Below, in pieces: positions 1 through 6,597 of a stretch of DNA of 10,260 nt. A program made the position numbers and the translations under genes. The stretch's first letter is position 1. Each line of letters begins with the position of its first letter. Where the stretch lies: assembly GCA_025936015.1 (NCBI GenBank), contig JAICUE010000057.1, positions 1-10,260 on the forward strand. Direction: 5' to 3'. The DNA is from Gemmatimonadaceae bacterium (GTDB lineage Bacteria; Gemmatimonadota; Gemmatimonadetes; Gemmatimonadales; Gemmatimonadaceae). The notes below the pieces were generated by a model. That model saw only the letters and a program-made list of their open reading frames with translations. It was not told the origin of the DNA and ran no database searches.

Positions 1-213
1 GCTGCCCGACCCGCGCGGGATGAGTGGCGTCCTGGTCGCGGCGGCCCAGCGGACGAGGGTGACGACATCGTCGGCGTCGGTGGGGACGGCGACGGCGCGA
101 GGAAGGCGGCGCTGGATCCCGGCCGCCTCGGCGTAGACCGCCCGAGCGTCGGCGTCGTCGCGGACCAGGCCGCGGAAGCCGGGGACCCGCAGCCGGGCCG
201 GAACGTTAGGCAT
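1..213 (-). CDS. FAD-linked oxidase (FAD-binding type 4), N-terminal part only
   Basis: Reading the minus strand from an ATG at 213 gives 71 open codons to the window edge, so only the N-terminus is visible. Residues 38-71 match the beginning of the PCMH/FAD-binding-4 fold: a PRAVAVPTDADDVVTLVRWA stretch followed by PRGSGS, the usual entry to the FAD pyrophosphate-binding loop of GlcD, lactate dehydrogenase and DHCR24-like flavoproteins. The substrate cannot be told from this fragment. The ATG lies 5 nt after the stop of the squalene/phytoene synthase gene, so the two are probably co-transcribed, and an oxidase of a lipid product or an unrelated alpha-hydroxy acid dehydrogenase are both possible. 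The start codon overlaps a copy of the CGTTAGGC word (codons 1-4 read ATG CCT AAC GTT). The family call is fairly firm; function is open. Confidence 0.72.
   Translation of the reverse strand, partial: MPNVPARLRVPGFRGLVRDDADARAVYAEAAGIQRRLPRAVAVPTDADDVVTLVRWAAATRTPLIPRGSGS
204..211 (+). repeat. CGTTAGGC word, copy 1
   Basis: Exact octamer. On the minus strand it begins inside the ATG of the FAD-oxidase gene, so it encodes Pro-Asn after the initiator Met and sits over the translation start. Confidence 0.75.
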
Positions 214-218
214 CGCGG

Positions 219-1340
219 TCACGATCGCGTGAGGCGGGGCACGACACGGAATGGTGCCCGGCGGACGCGGCCAGCGAGCCAGCGCACCGCCGCATTGCTG
301 CCGACGACGAGGAGCCCGGTCGCCATCAGGGCGCGGACTTCGCCGCGAGCGATCTTCACCGTCCCGCCGGGGCGGAGCATGGCGCGCGAGCCGGTCAGCT
401 CGCGCAGCGTCGCGTAGGCAAAGAGGAGCGGAAGCAGACAGAACGCGCGGATGCGCAGCGCCCGGCGGGGGAGCGTCACGAAATATTCCAGCGCCGAATC
501 GAGGTCGCGCCAGGCGAGTGCAATCAGCTCCTGGACCGCGGCGTGATTCTGCTCGATGTGCGCCTCGTCAAGGAGCAGGCGCTGGCTGCTGCCATGCGCG
601 CGCAGTGAGTCTTCGGGGACGTAGATCGCGTTCTCGTGCGTCGCGTCCCAGGCGATGTCCTTGAGGATATTCACCGTCTGCAGCGCTTCCCCGAAATCGC
701 GGCAGCGCTGCCAGAGCGCGCGATATCGCTCGATCCCGATGCGCGCGTCATCCTCGTGCCAGAGATCGGTGAGCAGGTTGCCAACCGTGCCGGCGACGTA
801 GTAGCAGTACTCCTTGTACTCGTCGAGCGTGCGAATGCGGATGCCGTTCGGGTACAGGCGGACGAACTTCTCCATTCCGCAAACCATCTCGCTGACCCAG
901 TGCCGGACGCGCAATCGCGGCCGCTCGGCCAGCGACCGATATACGGCGATCACGTGCGGCGTTCCGCGAACGAGGTCCACGTGCGAGTGCTCGCCGGCAA
1001 CCAGCTCGTCGGAGGCGGCCGCGAGCTTCAGCGCCGCGCGGGGATCGTCGAGCGCCGCCAGAAGGGTCTGCAGCAGCGCGGCTTTCCGCTCGACGGTCGC
1101 CGAGTGGTCATCCTCGATCGTATCGGCGATGCGACAAAGGAGGTATGAGACGAGCACCGCATCGTGCAGCGCACCCGGCAGGAGCTGGATCGAGAGGGCG
1201 AATGTCCGCGAGACACCCGGGAGAATCGCGCGACAGAACGCGACCGACTCGGCGGGCGCTGGGCGCGGCGGAACGCTCGTTGCCCGCTCAGTGCGTGACG
1301 GGGCGGGAGAGATCTGGGCGGGTTGCGGGGGCGTGGACAC
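219..1340 (-). CDS. Squalene/phytoene synthase family protein (trans-isoprenyl head-to-head synthase)
   Basis: A 373-aa protein that should condense two prenyl diphosphates (farnesyl or geranylgeranyl) head to head, through a cyclopropyl intermediate, to squalene or phytoene. Both Mg-diphosphate motifs are present: D73-x-x-E76-D77 and N224-x3-D228-x3-D232. SRTFALSIQLLP (44-55), YCYYVAGTVG (178-187) and LQTVNILKD (220-228) resemble squalene synthase more than the CrtB type. Residues 335-357 are hydrophobic (LMATGLLVVG core) and may act as a C-terminal membrane anchor, as in eukaryotic squalene synthases. Translation starts at GTG; no ATG lies in frame upstream, and the first 30 residues are Pro/Ala/Ser-rich and outside the domain. 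It is divergent from a 68-aa gene and followed after 5 nt by an FAD oxidase. Family certain; squalene over phytoene is an inference. Confidence 0.9.
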   Translation of the reverse strand: MSTPPQPAQISPAPSRTERATSVPPRPAPAESVAFCRAILPGVSRTFALSIQLLPGALHDAVLVSYLLCRIADTIEDDHSATVERKAALLQTLLAALDDPRAALKLAAASDELVAGEHSHVDLVRGTPHVIAVYRSLAERPRLRVRHWVSEMVCGMEKFVRLYPNGIRIRTLDEYKEYCYYVAGTVGNLLTDLWHEDDARIGIERYRALWQRCRDFGEALQTVNILKDIAWDATHENAIYVPEDSLRAHGSSQRLLLDEAHIEQNHAAVQELIALAWRDLDSALEYFVTLPRRALRIRAFCLLPLLFAYATLRELTGSRAMLRPGGTVKIARGEVRALMATGLLVVGSNAAVRWLAGRVRRAPFRVVPRLTRS

Positions 1341-1375
1341 GATCCCGAAAAGATAACGGCAACCGAGGGCGGACG
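1341..1375. promoter_or_regulatory. Short divergent intergenic region, probable back-to-back promoters
   Basis: Only 35 nt separate the GTG of the minus-strand synthase from the ATG of the plus-strand 68-aa gene, so promoter elements must overlap each other or the 5' coding ends. The minus strand has an AT-rich TTATCTTTT patch, a possible -10 element (TTATCT) about 15 nt before the GTG. The plus strand carries GAGGG at 1365-1369, 6 nt before the ATG, which is a good Shine-Dalgarno and decides the start of the small gene. No convincing -35 element was found for either direction. Confidence 0.35.
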
Positions 1376-1582
1376 ATGGCGACGAAGCTCGACAAGGCGA
1401 TCAAGCGGGAGATCGAGGTGGGCGGAAAGCTGTATACCGCGACCATCGGTCCGGAGGGAGTGAAGGTCGTCGAGAAGGGAAAGCGAAACGGCCACGAGCT
1501 TTCCTGGTCGGCGATCATCTCAGGTGACGCAGCGCTGACGCGCGACCTCAAAGTGTCACTCGACGCGTTCGCGTTGGAGTGA
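1376..1582 (+). CDS. Conserved-looking 68-aa protein of unknown function
   Basis: The only plus-strand gene in the window. I do not recognise a named domain. The protein is highly charged and has no signal peptide or membrane segment: a Lys/Arg/Glu-rich helix (residues 3-15), then VGGKLYTATIGPEGVKVVEKGKR-like alternating beta pattern (16-37), then a Trp-containing segment (ELSWSAI, 41-47) and an amphipathic C-terminus. A longer open frame extends upstream to 1145, but the ATG at 1376 is preferred because of GAGGG 6 nt before it and because the upstream frame is antisense to the synthase gene. It is divergent from the synthase and convergent with the hydroxyacyl-CoA dehydrogenase, with a terminator-like hairpin 25 nt after its stop. 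These features argue that it is a real free-standing gene. Confidence 0.75.
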   Translation: MATKLDKAIKREIEVGGKLYTATIGPEGVKVVEKGKRNGHELSWSAIISGDAALTRDLKVSLDAFALE

Positions 1583-1607
1583 GCGGAGCGGAGCACGGTC
1601 AGTACCT

Positions 1608-1651
1608 GAAGTGAGCGCGGCCCGCCGACGATGGCGGGCCGCATTCACTTC
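1608..1651. terminator. Long hairpin between convergent genes, probable bidirectional terminator
   Basis: The arms GCGGCCCGCC (1617-1626) and GGCGGGCCGC (1633-1642) pair perfectly around a 6-nt loop. After one mismatch and one G-U pair the stem continues as GAAGTGA (1608-1614) with TCACTTC (1645-1651), giving about 18 paired positions. It lies between the stop of the plus-strand 68-aa gene (1582) and the stop of the minus-strand dehydrogenase (1671), where a shared terminator is expected. Neither side has a long T tract, so intrinsic termination may be weak or Rho-assisted. Confidence 0.7.
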
Positions 1652-1670
1652 AGCGTCAGGCACCGACGAT

Positions 1671-2555
1671 TCAGATCCCGAGCGACATCGGCTTCGGCAC
1701 TTCTCCGGAGTAGTCATAGAAGCCGCGGCCATTCTTCTTGCCGAACATTCCGGCGAGCACCATCCGCTTGAGGAGCGGGGGCGGAGCATAGCGGGTCTCG
1801 CGGTATTCGGTGAACATGATCTCGGCGATCTTGTAAAGCGTGTCGAGGCCGACGAAATCGGCGAGGATGAAGGGGCCCATCGGGTAGCCGGCGCCCAGCA
1901 TCATCCCCTTGTCGATGTCCTCGATTGTCCCGATGCCATGCTCGAGCGCGCGGATCGCGTCGAGCATGTACGGGACGAGCAGCAGGTTGACGACGAAGCC
2001 CGAGTTGTCCTTGGCCGCGATCGGCTCCTTGCCGACCGCCTTCGCGAAATCGAACGCGGCGCGGAAGGTTTCGTCACTCGTCGTCACGGTGCGCACGACC
2101 TCGACGAGCTTCATCAGTGGAACGGGATTGAAGAAGTGCAGGCCGACCATCCGGTCGGGGCGTCCCGAGGCCGCGGCCATCGCGGCGATGGTGAGACTCG
2201 ACGTGTTCGAGGCGAAGATCGTTCGCGGCGGGCAGACGGCGTTCAGCTCGCGCCAGATCGCATTCTTGATCTCGAGGTCTTCCACGACTGCCTCGATGAC
2301 CAGGTCGCAGTCCCGCAGCGCCGCGACCTCGGTCGTGAACGCCAGATTGGCGAGTGTCTTCTCGCGCTGCTCGGCGGTGACTTTCCCCTTCTCGATCCCC
2401 TTCGTGAGGGTGCGGTCGATGTTCGCGCGTGCCTTGTCGCCGAGGGCGGTGGTCACTTCGCGAACGACAGTGGTGAAACCCGCCTGGGCCGCGACCTGGG
2501 CAATGCCGCTTCCCATCAGGCCGCCGCCGAGAACGCCGATTTTCTTCATTGTCAT
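1671..2555 (-). CDS. 3-hydroxyacyl-CoA (3-hydroxybutyryl-CoA) dehydrogenase
   Basis: A 294-aa single-domain enzyme oxidising (S)-3-hydroxyacyl-CoA to 3-ketoacyl-CoA with NAD(P), in beta-oxidation or the reverse in butyrate-type synthesis. The Rossmann loop G10-x-G12-x-x-G15 opens the protein. SNTSS (116-120), H140 in GLHFFNP, E152 and N190 fit the catalytic Ser-His-Glu-Asn set of the Hbd/HADH family, and the C-terminal domain ends with the family's GRGFYDYSG (277-284). The length equals stand-alone Hbd/PaaH/FadB2 enzymes rather than the long fused FadB. The frame stays open upstream to 2726, but that extension is antisense-like to the neighbour and the domain starts at MTMKKIG; ATG 2555 or ATG 2549 is correct, and neither has a strong Shine-Dalgarno. 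It is last in a probable operon that also carries a thiolase for the next reaction. Confidence 0.93.
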   Translation of the reverse strand: MTMKKIGVLGGGLMGSGIAQVAAQAGFTTVVREVTTALGDKARANIDRTLTKGIEKGKVTAEQREKTLANLAFTTEVAALRDCDLVIEAVVEDLEIKNAIWRELNAVCPPRTIFASNTSSLTIAAMAAASGRPDRMVGLHFFNPVPLMKLVEVVRTVTTSDETFRAAFDFAKAVGKEPIAAKDNSGFVVNLLLVPYMLDAIRALEHGIGTIEDIDKGMMLGAGYPMGPFILADFVGLDTLYKIAEIMFTEYRETRYAPPPLLKRMVLAGMFGKKNGRGFYDYSGEVPKPMSLGI

Positions 2556-2569
2556 AGCCGACGGTGGAG

Positions 2570-2577
2570 CGTTAGGC
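2570..2577 (+). repeat. CGTTAGGC word, copy 2
   Basis: Exact octamer in the 34-nt gap between the 297-aa gene and the dehydrogenase. On the minus strand it is GCCTAACG, 14 nt before the ATG at 2555, where a Shine-Dalgarno is otherwise missing. Confidence 0.75.
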
Positions 2578-2589
2578 AGCGCCGCGAGG

Positions 2590-3483
2590 TCACGGACGCC
2601 GGGAGAGCAGACCGAGGACGTCGCCGACGCCCGGCCGCGGTGGCGCACCATGCTCGATCGAATCGAGCGCCTGCTCGAGCGCGAGCTGGACTCGCTCGGC
2701 GGTCGCGCGAAAGCCGCGGGCGACACCGACGCCGATGCCGGCGCCCGCCGCGACGGGAATCGCGGCGATCGCGACGAGTGGAATGAGTGGGATCGTCAGG
2801 CCGAGGACGACTCCGAGCCCGACCATCGATCCGCCGGCGAGCGCGCCGGTCGCGGCGATCGCGCCACCGCCACGCACTCGTCCCGCACGGGCGGGACGCA
2901 GGTCCGCGTCGACCTGAACGAGCGTCGTCGCCGCGTCGATCGTGACCGCGGTTGCGGCGACGTCGTGCGTGCGAGTCAGGTGATAGGCGCGTCCGCCGAG
3001 GTTGAGGCCGCGCTTGATGTTGACGAGGAAATCGCGGCGCGGCTCCCAGACGATCCGGTCGGTGAGCCGGCGTTTCACCTGCAGGCACTCCTCGCGGCGC
3101 ATCCATTCATCGAGGCGGCCGAGCAGCTGCTCCCGTGAGCCGCGGATGACGCGTCGCGCCGAGACGGTGCACGGCCCCACCCATCGATCGGTGAAGCCTG
3201 GCTCGTCGGGAAGCGCGGGACGCGTGCGCTCTTCGGCGATGGCCTGGCGGAGGTGCTGCGGGGTGATGCCGACCTCCTGGCCGAGGGCGATGAGCTGCTC
3301 CTCGGTCATCTCCTCGGCGGGATCCGCGGCGCTCACCTGCAGCTCGCCCGCGCGCTTGAGGATCCGATCGAGCGCGTTGCGGTCGAGCGACTGGCGGATA
3401 GGCAGCCCCGACTGGGCCGGCGGCTGCGGAGGTGGCGCGGCGGCCGGCGGAGTCGGCGGCTTCCGTGGAGGCTGGTCAGCCAT
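2590..3483 (-). CDS. Unknown 297-aa protein with Pro-rich N-terminus and C-terminal hydrophobic segments
   Basis: I do not recognise a named family. In order: a Pro/Ala-rich unstructured N-terminus (1-28); a helical module (residues 34-86) with a TEEQLIALGQEVGITPQHLRQAIAEE-like pattern that I associate with uncharacterised Gemmatimonadota proteins; an alpha/beta middle (95-195) with basic patches (RRVIRG, WEPRR); and a Gly/Ala-rich hydrophobic stretch (205-257) long enough for two membrane passes, with a short IPLIPL turn at 231-236. A basic/amphipathic tail follows. There is no signal peptide, so the two hydrophobic segments could form a membrane hairpin with both ends in the cytoplasm. It is 34 nt upstream of the dehydrogenase and 39 nt downstream of the lipoprotein gene, so probably part of the same transcript. 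Its role there is unknown. Confidence 0.8.
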   Translation of the reverse strand: MADQPPRKPPTPPAAAPPPQPPAQSGLPIRQSLDRNALDRILKRAGELQVSAADPAEEMTEEQLIALGQEVGITPQHLRQAIAEERTRPALPDEPGFTDRWVGPCTVSARRVIRGSREQLLGRLDEWMRREECLQVKRRLTDRIVWEPRRDFLVNIKRGLNLGGRAYHLTRTHDVAATAVTIDAATTLVQVDADLRPARAGRVRGGGAIAATGALAGGSMVGLGVVLGLTIPLIPLVAIAAIPVAAGAGIGVGVARGFRATAERVQLALEQALDSIEHGAPPRPGVGDVLGLLSRRP

Positions 3484-3491
3484 CAGGGTGT

Positions 3492-3499
3492 GCCTAACG
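3492..3499 (-). repeat. CGTTAGGC word, copy 3
   Basis: Exact octamer in the 39-nt gap between the lipoprotein gene and the 297-aa gene; on the coding strand it ends 8 nt before the ATG at 3483, occupying the Shine-Dalgarno position. Confidence 0.75.
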
Positions 3500-3522
3500 G
3501 CGCTGGCTCGGCGACATGTCCG

Positions 3523-4686
3523 TCAAATTCCGGCGTAGACGGACTTGATCTGGCTCGCGATCGCGTCGAGGACGCGGGCATCGAGCGGGAACGCGGCCGC
3601 GAGCGCCGCCTGCGCGTCGCCGCCGGCGAAGGGGACACCGGCAGCGTGCAGGTAGTAGCGAGCATAGCCATCGGCGAGCTCGGGCGCCGCGCGTTGCAGG
3701 AGCAGCGCCCCGCCGCGGACGGCGGCCGCACTCGCCATCCTGTCGCCGAGCCCTTCGCGGCGCTCAGCCGGAGTGATGTTGTCGGCGATCGCGGTGGCGG
3801 TCAGGGTGCCTAACGCTTCGTGGGTGAAGACGTAGATCGCGTCGATCGCGTCGGCCGGGGTGTCGGGGAAGGTGAGCGCGACGATGTTCTGGCGCTTGCC
3901 ACCACTCACCGTGCGTCCTTCACCGTCGAGCGGAAGGGAGAGGATGAAGTCCCCGCTCTCCTGCTGCGTGCGGGAGAGGTACGTCTGCAGCTTCGGGCGA
4001 TACGTCTTCTGCCAGATCGAGTCGACGGCGGCCAGCACCGGGCCGCGCGCGCGCTCCTCGTTGATCCAGTAGTCGTGATAGAACTTGTCGCGTTCGTCAG
4101 CGAGTGACTTCGCGAAGAGGTCGAGCCAGTCACGGTCGGCCTGGCTGTTGAACGACGCGGCGAAGAACGCGATGATCTGCTGCTGCTGCGGATCGCGCGC
4201 GCGGCCGACGTCGCCCTGCGCCTGGAGGAAGAGCTCGATGCCGCGTTGCATCTCTTCCCACGAGCCGAAGTACAGCGCGGCGAACTGGGCCCCGACCAGG
4301 TTGCGATTGACGGCGAAGCGGGCCGTCAGGCGGTCGCGATTCTGGTCGAGCAGCGTCGTCACCCCGCGCCGGTTCTTCTCGACGACCATCGCGTCGCGAT
4401 AGCCGCGACGAAAGAAAGGCACGCGGGTCGTGTCGGGCTGGAGCATCGCGAAGCCGTGCAGCCAGAGGTCGAGATGCTCGCGCGTCTTCACCGGCCATGG
4501 CGCGCTGGTGTTGGTGACGACTCCCGATGGATTCACCGGCGCGGGCGCGGGGGCCGGCGTCTGCGAGCTTCCGCCGCAGGCGCCGAGCAGCGTCACGAGC
4601 GCGACGACGGCCGCCGCGAGCGGGGTTGCCTTACGATCGGTTGCCGCGAAACGCGGCGTCACGGAGCTGTCGGTCGGTGTGCGCAT
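3523..4686 (-). CDS. Predicted lipoprotein of unknown function, 387 aa
   Basis: The N-terminus is an extended lipoprotein signal: a charged n-region (1-20), hydrophobic core LAAAVVALVTLL (23-34) and lipobox LGA-C37 followed by GGSS. Residues 41-60 form a Pro/Ala linker, so the mature protein should be tethered to a membrane on its outer face. The remaining 320 residues are mostly helical, rich in aromatic and charged residues, and I recognise no catalytic family. A THEALGTL segment (288-295) resembles a gluzincin HExxH helix but lacks the second His, so I do not call a peptidase. The ATG at 4686 places the lipobox unusually late (Cys37), and a shorter start is possible, though no better ATG lies before the signal. 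It sits between the thiolase (36 nt) and the 297-aa gene (39 nt). Confidence 0.85.
   Translation of the reverse strand: MRTPTDSSVTPRFAATDRKATPLAAAVVALVTLLGACGGSSQTPAPAPAPVNPSGVVTNTSAPWPVKTREHLDLWLHGFAMLQPDTTRVPFFRRGYRDAMVVEKNRRGVTTLLDQNRDRLTARFAVNRNLVGAQFAALYFGSWEEMQRGIELFLQAQGDVGRARDPQQQQIIAFFAASFNSQADRDWLDLFAKSLADERDKFYHDYWINEERARGPVLAAVDSIWQKTYRPKLQTYLSRTQQESGDFILSLPLDGEGRTVSGGKRQNIVALTFPDTPADAIDAIYVFTHEALGTLTATAIADNITPAERREGLGDRMASAAAVRGGALLLQRAAPELADGYARYYLHAAGVPFAGGDAQAALAAAFPLDARVLDAIASQIKSVYAGI
3808..3815 (-). repeat. CGTTAGGC word, copy 4
   Basis: Exact octamer inside the lipoprotein gene, read as GCG TTA GGC (Ala291-Leu292-Gly293). It supplies the only TTA leucine codon I found in this gene. 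Confidence 0.75.
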
Positions 4687-4722
4687 TGGTTCGTTCCGGT
4701 AGTCCTGCCCGATGCTACGGTG

Positions 4723-5931
4723 TCAGTCGAGGCGTTCGAGGATCACCGCCATTCCCTGCCCGCCGCCGACGCAGGCGGTACCCAGTCCATAACGCTTCCC
4801 CTCGCGGCGAAGCGCATGGACCAGATGCCCGGTGATCCGCGCGCCGGAAGCACCTAACGGGTGGCCGAGGGCGATGGCGCCGCCCGCCGTATTGAGCTTG
4901 TCACGATCGAGCTCGAGCATCTTCTCGACGGCGCAGACCTGGGGAGCGAACGCCTCGTTCACTTCAATGATATCCATTTCGGCAAGGGAGAGCCCGGCGC
5001 GCTCGAGGGCGATCTTCGTCGCCGGGACGGGCCCGATCCCCATGATGCTCGGGTCGACGCCGGAGATCCCCCATGACACGAGACGCGCCAGCGGGCGCAG
5101 TCCCCGCTTCCTGGCTGCGCCCGCGCTGGCGATGACCATCGCCGCCGCGCCGTCGGAAATTCCGGACGCATTGCCCGCGGTGACGACGCCATCGGTCTTG
5201 AATACCGGGCGCAGCTTCGCCAACCCCTCGGCGCTCGTGTCGGGACGCATGTGCTCATCGCGGCGGAATTCCTCCGTCGCCTTCGTCTTCGGATTGCGGA
5301 TCGGAATTCCAATCACTTCGTCTTCAAATGCGCCGGAGGCCCAGGCGTCGCGTGCCTTCTGCTGCGAGCGGAGCGCGTAGGCATCAGCAGCCGCGCGATC
5401 GATCGCGCACTGGCCGGCGAGCTTCTCGGCGGTCTCGCCCATCTTCATGTTCGGGACGGTATCGGTGAGCGCGGCCCAGAGCGTGTCCTCGAGCGGCGGC
5501 GACCCGCCTAACGGCACACCCCAGCGCAATCCGCGGGCGACATGCGGCGCCTGCGACATCGACTCGCCGCCGCCGACCAGGCAGAACTCCGCTTCGCCGA
5601 GCATGATCTCCTGCGCGCCACTGACGACCGCCTGGAATCCCGAGGCGCAGAGCCGGTTGACGGTGAGCGCGGGAATCTCGTTCGCGCAGCCGGACTTCAA
5701 CGCGACGTGCCGGGCAAAGTACGCGGCGTCGGTCGAGGTCTGGATGACGTTGCCGAACACTGCGTGCTGCATGTCGGTGCCCTTCACCCCCGCGCGCTCG
5801 AGCGCGGCCTTCGCGGCGAACACCGTCAGGTCGATCGCCGATATGTCCTTGAGCGAGCCGCCGTACGTTCCGAATGGTGTCCGCGTCGCCGAGAGGAAGA
5901 CGATGTCGGTGTTCGAGCGCTGCGTTCCCAT
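4723..5931 (-). CDS. 3-ketoacyl-CoA thiolase / acetyl-CoA C-acyltransferase (ACAA2-like)
   Basis: A 402-aa thiolase, the normal family length. It cleaves 3-ketoacyl-CoA with CoA to acetyl-CoA and a shortened acyl-CoA, or condenses two acetyl-CoA in reverse. The nucleophile is C95 (NRLCASG), the His is H357 (GHPLGASG) and the second catalytic Cys is C387 (CVGGGQG); NEAF (325-328) and the CoA-loop GNASGISDGAA (253-263) are intact. From memory it resembles the mitochondrial ACAA2 type along its whole length (RTPFGTYGG, DAAYFARHV, DPSIMGIGPVPA), closer than the PhaA/AtoB type, so medium-chain beta-oxidation is favoured. The ATG is set by GGAG 5 nt upstream, the clearest Shine-Dalgarno on the minus strand. 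It lies 51 nt after the cytochrome gene and shares the operon with the dehydrogenase that makes its substrate. Confidence 0.95.
   Translation of the reverse strand: MGTQRSNTDIVFLSATRTPFGTYGGSLKDISAIDLTVFAAKAALERAGVKGTDMQHAVFGNVIQTSTDAAYFARHVALKSGCANEIPALTVNRLCASGFQAVVSGAQEIMLGEAEFCLVGGGESMSQAPHVARGLRWGVPLGGSPPLEDTLWAALTDTVPNMKMGETAEKLAGQCAIDRAAADAYALRSQQKARDAWASGAFEDEVIGIPIRNPKTKATEEFRRDEHMRPDTSAEGLAKLRPVFKTDGVVTAGNASGISDGAAAMVIASAGAARKRGLRPLARLVSWGISGVDPSIMGIGPVPATKIALERAGLSLAEMDIIEVNEAFAPQVCAVEKMLELDRDKLNTAGGAIALGHPLGASGARITGHLVHALRREGKRYGLGTACVGGGQGMAVILERLD
4852..4859 (-). repeat. CGTTAGGC-like word, copy 5 (one mismatch)
   Basis: CGTTAGGT on the coding strand, in the thiolase active-site segment, read as CCG TTA GGT (Pro358-Leu359-Gly360 of GHPLGASG). 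The only mismatch is in the third position of the Gly codon. Confidence 0.55.
5506..5513 (-). repeat. CGTTAGGC word, copy 6
   Basis: Exact octamer in the thiolase gene, read as CCG TTA GGC (Pro140-Leu141-Gly142), a variable surface region of thiolases rather than the active site. Confidence 0.75.
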
Positions 5932-5957
5932 GGAGTCTCCGATGTTTCGTGCGGCCG

Positions 5958-5972
5958 GCGCGCCAGGCGCGC
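5958..5972. repeat. Small GC-only inverted repeat between cytochrome and thiolase genes
   Basis: GCGCGC and GCGCGC flank a CAG loop in the 51-nt gap between two genes of the same probable operon. It could form a short intercistronic stem, but in DNA this GC-rich such palindromes arise often by chance and there is no T tract, so I do not call a terminator. Confidence 0.25.
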
Positions 5973-5982
5973 GGTCAGTGCG

Positions 5983-6597
5983 TCAACGAGTGGTCGAGCT
6001 GTCGGCCGGGGCAAGCGGCAGTGCCGCGCGGGCCGCGGCTGAATCGCGGGCGATCGCGCCGGGATGCGAGAGCGAATAGACGTACACCGCGAGCCGGTGA
6101 ATGGCCGCGGAGTCGAGCTGTCCGCCGAAGGCGGGCATTCGCGCGGTGCCCATCTTCGGGACGGCGACGCCATTGCTGATCACCGATTCGATCCCGCGAA
6201 CCGAGCCGTCGCTGTCGATGCGGACGCTGTCCTTCAACGCGGGCCCGAGGCTTCCGTTTCCGGTACCGCGCGGTCCGTGGCAGGAAAGACAGCGACCGCG
6301 CGAGTTGTGGTAGAGCGAATCACCGATTGCACTGTCGACCGCGACGAGGAGCACGGGCGTCGTGTCGATCGGCGACTTCGCGCTGCTGTCGACGGTCGTG
6401 CTTCCCGGGACCGCGAGTGCGGCGGAGTCGGGAGTGTGCGCCGAGCTGTCGGTGATCGGAGCGAACGCGGTATCGGCGGTACGGTCCGCGCGGTCGCCGC
6501 CCTTGCAACCGATAACGACTGCGCCGAACACGAGCGACGCGCCGGCCAGCGTCGCCAATACGCGGCGGCGCGGCGTGCTGCCTAACGGTGCCGGCAT
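5983..6597 (-). CDS. Cytochrome c lipoprotein, monohaem class I
   Basis: A 204-aa exported electron carrier. The signal has PRRR (9-12), a hydrophobic core and a lipobox VIG-C31 followed by KGGD, so the protein should be lipid-anchored on the outer face of the membrane. A Ser/Thr/Asp/Ala-rich linker (35-85) leads to a single haem domain: CLSCH at 103-107 covalently binds haem c and M154 in RMPAFGGQL is the likely sixth ligand. The spacing matches short cytochrome c/CccA modules. The frame stays open to 6711, but that extension overlaps the Zn-ribbon gene and lacks a signal; the ATG at 6597 gives the signal directly and overlaps the previous stop as TGATG, implying translational coupling. Its redox partner is not in view. 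Leu5 is a TTA inside a CGTTAGGC word. Confidence 0.93.
   Translation of the reverse strand: MPAPLGSTPRRRVLATLAGASLVFGAVVIGCKGGDRADRTADTAFAPITDSSAHTPDSAALAVPGSTTVDSSAKSPIDTTPVLLVAVDSAIGDSLYHNSRGRCLSCHGPRGTGNGSLGPALKDSVRIDSDGSVRGIESVISNGVAVPKMGTARMPAFGGQLDSAAIHRLAVYVYSLSHPGAIARDSAAARAALPLAPADSSTTR
6580..6587 (-). repeat. CGTTAGGC word, copy 7
   Basis: Exact octamer at the start of the cytochrome gene, read as CCG TTA GGC (Pro4-Leu5-Gly6), ten nucleotides into the reading frame. Confidence 0.75.

Noticed and set aside
2556..2726. Extension of the hydroxyacyl-CoA dehydrogenase frame upstream
   Set aside because: The added Ser/Arg/Pro-rich residues overlap the 297-aa gene, while the Rossmann motif should lie at the N-terminus.
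1611..3138. Long plus-strand open frames (391 and 409 codons) across the dehydrogenase and 297-aa genes
   Set aside because: They are antisense to well-identified genes, have Arg/Ala/Asp-rich composition without domains, and arise from GC-rich third-position bias.
3800..3830. Zinc-metallopeptidase call from the THEALG segment of the lipoprotein
   Set aside because: No HExxH and no recognisable downstream Glu/His ligand; two residues are not enough.
4530..4570. GC-rich near-repeat coding for Pro-Ala in the lipoprotein
   Set aside because: It is an ordinary low-complexity linker after the lipobox, not a tandem repeat with precise units.
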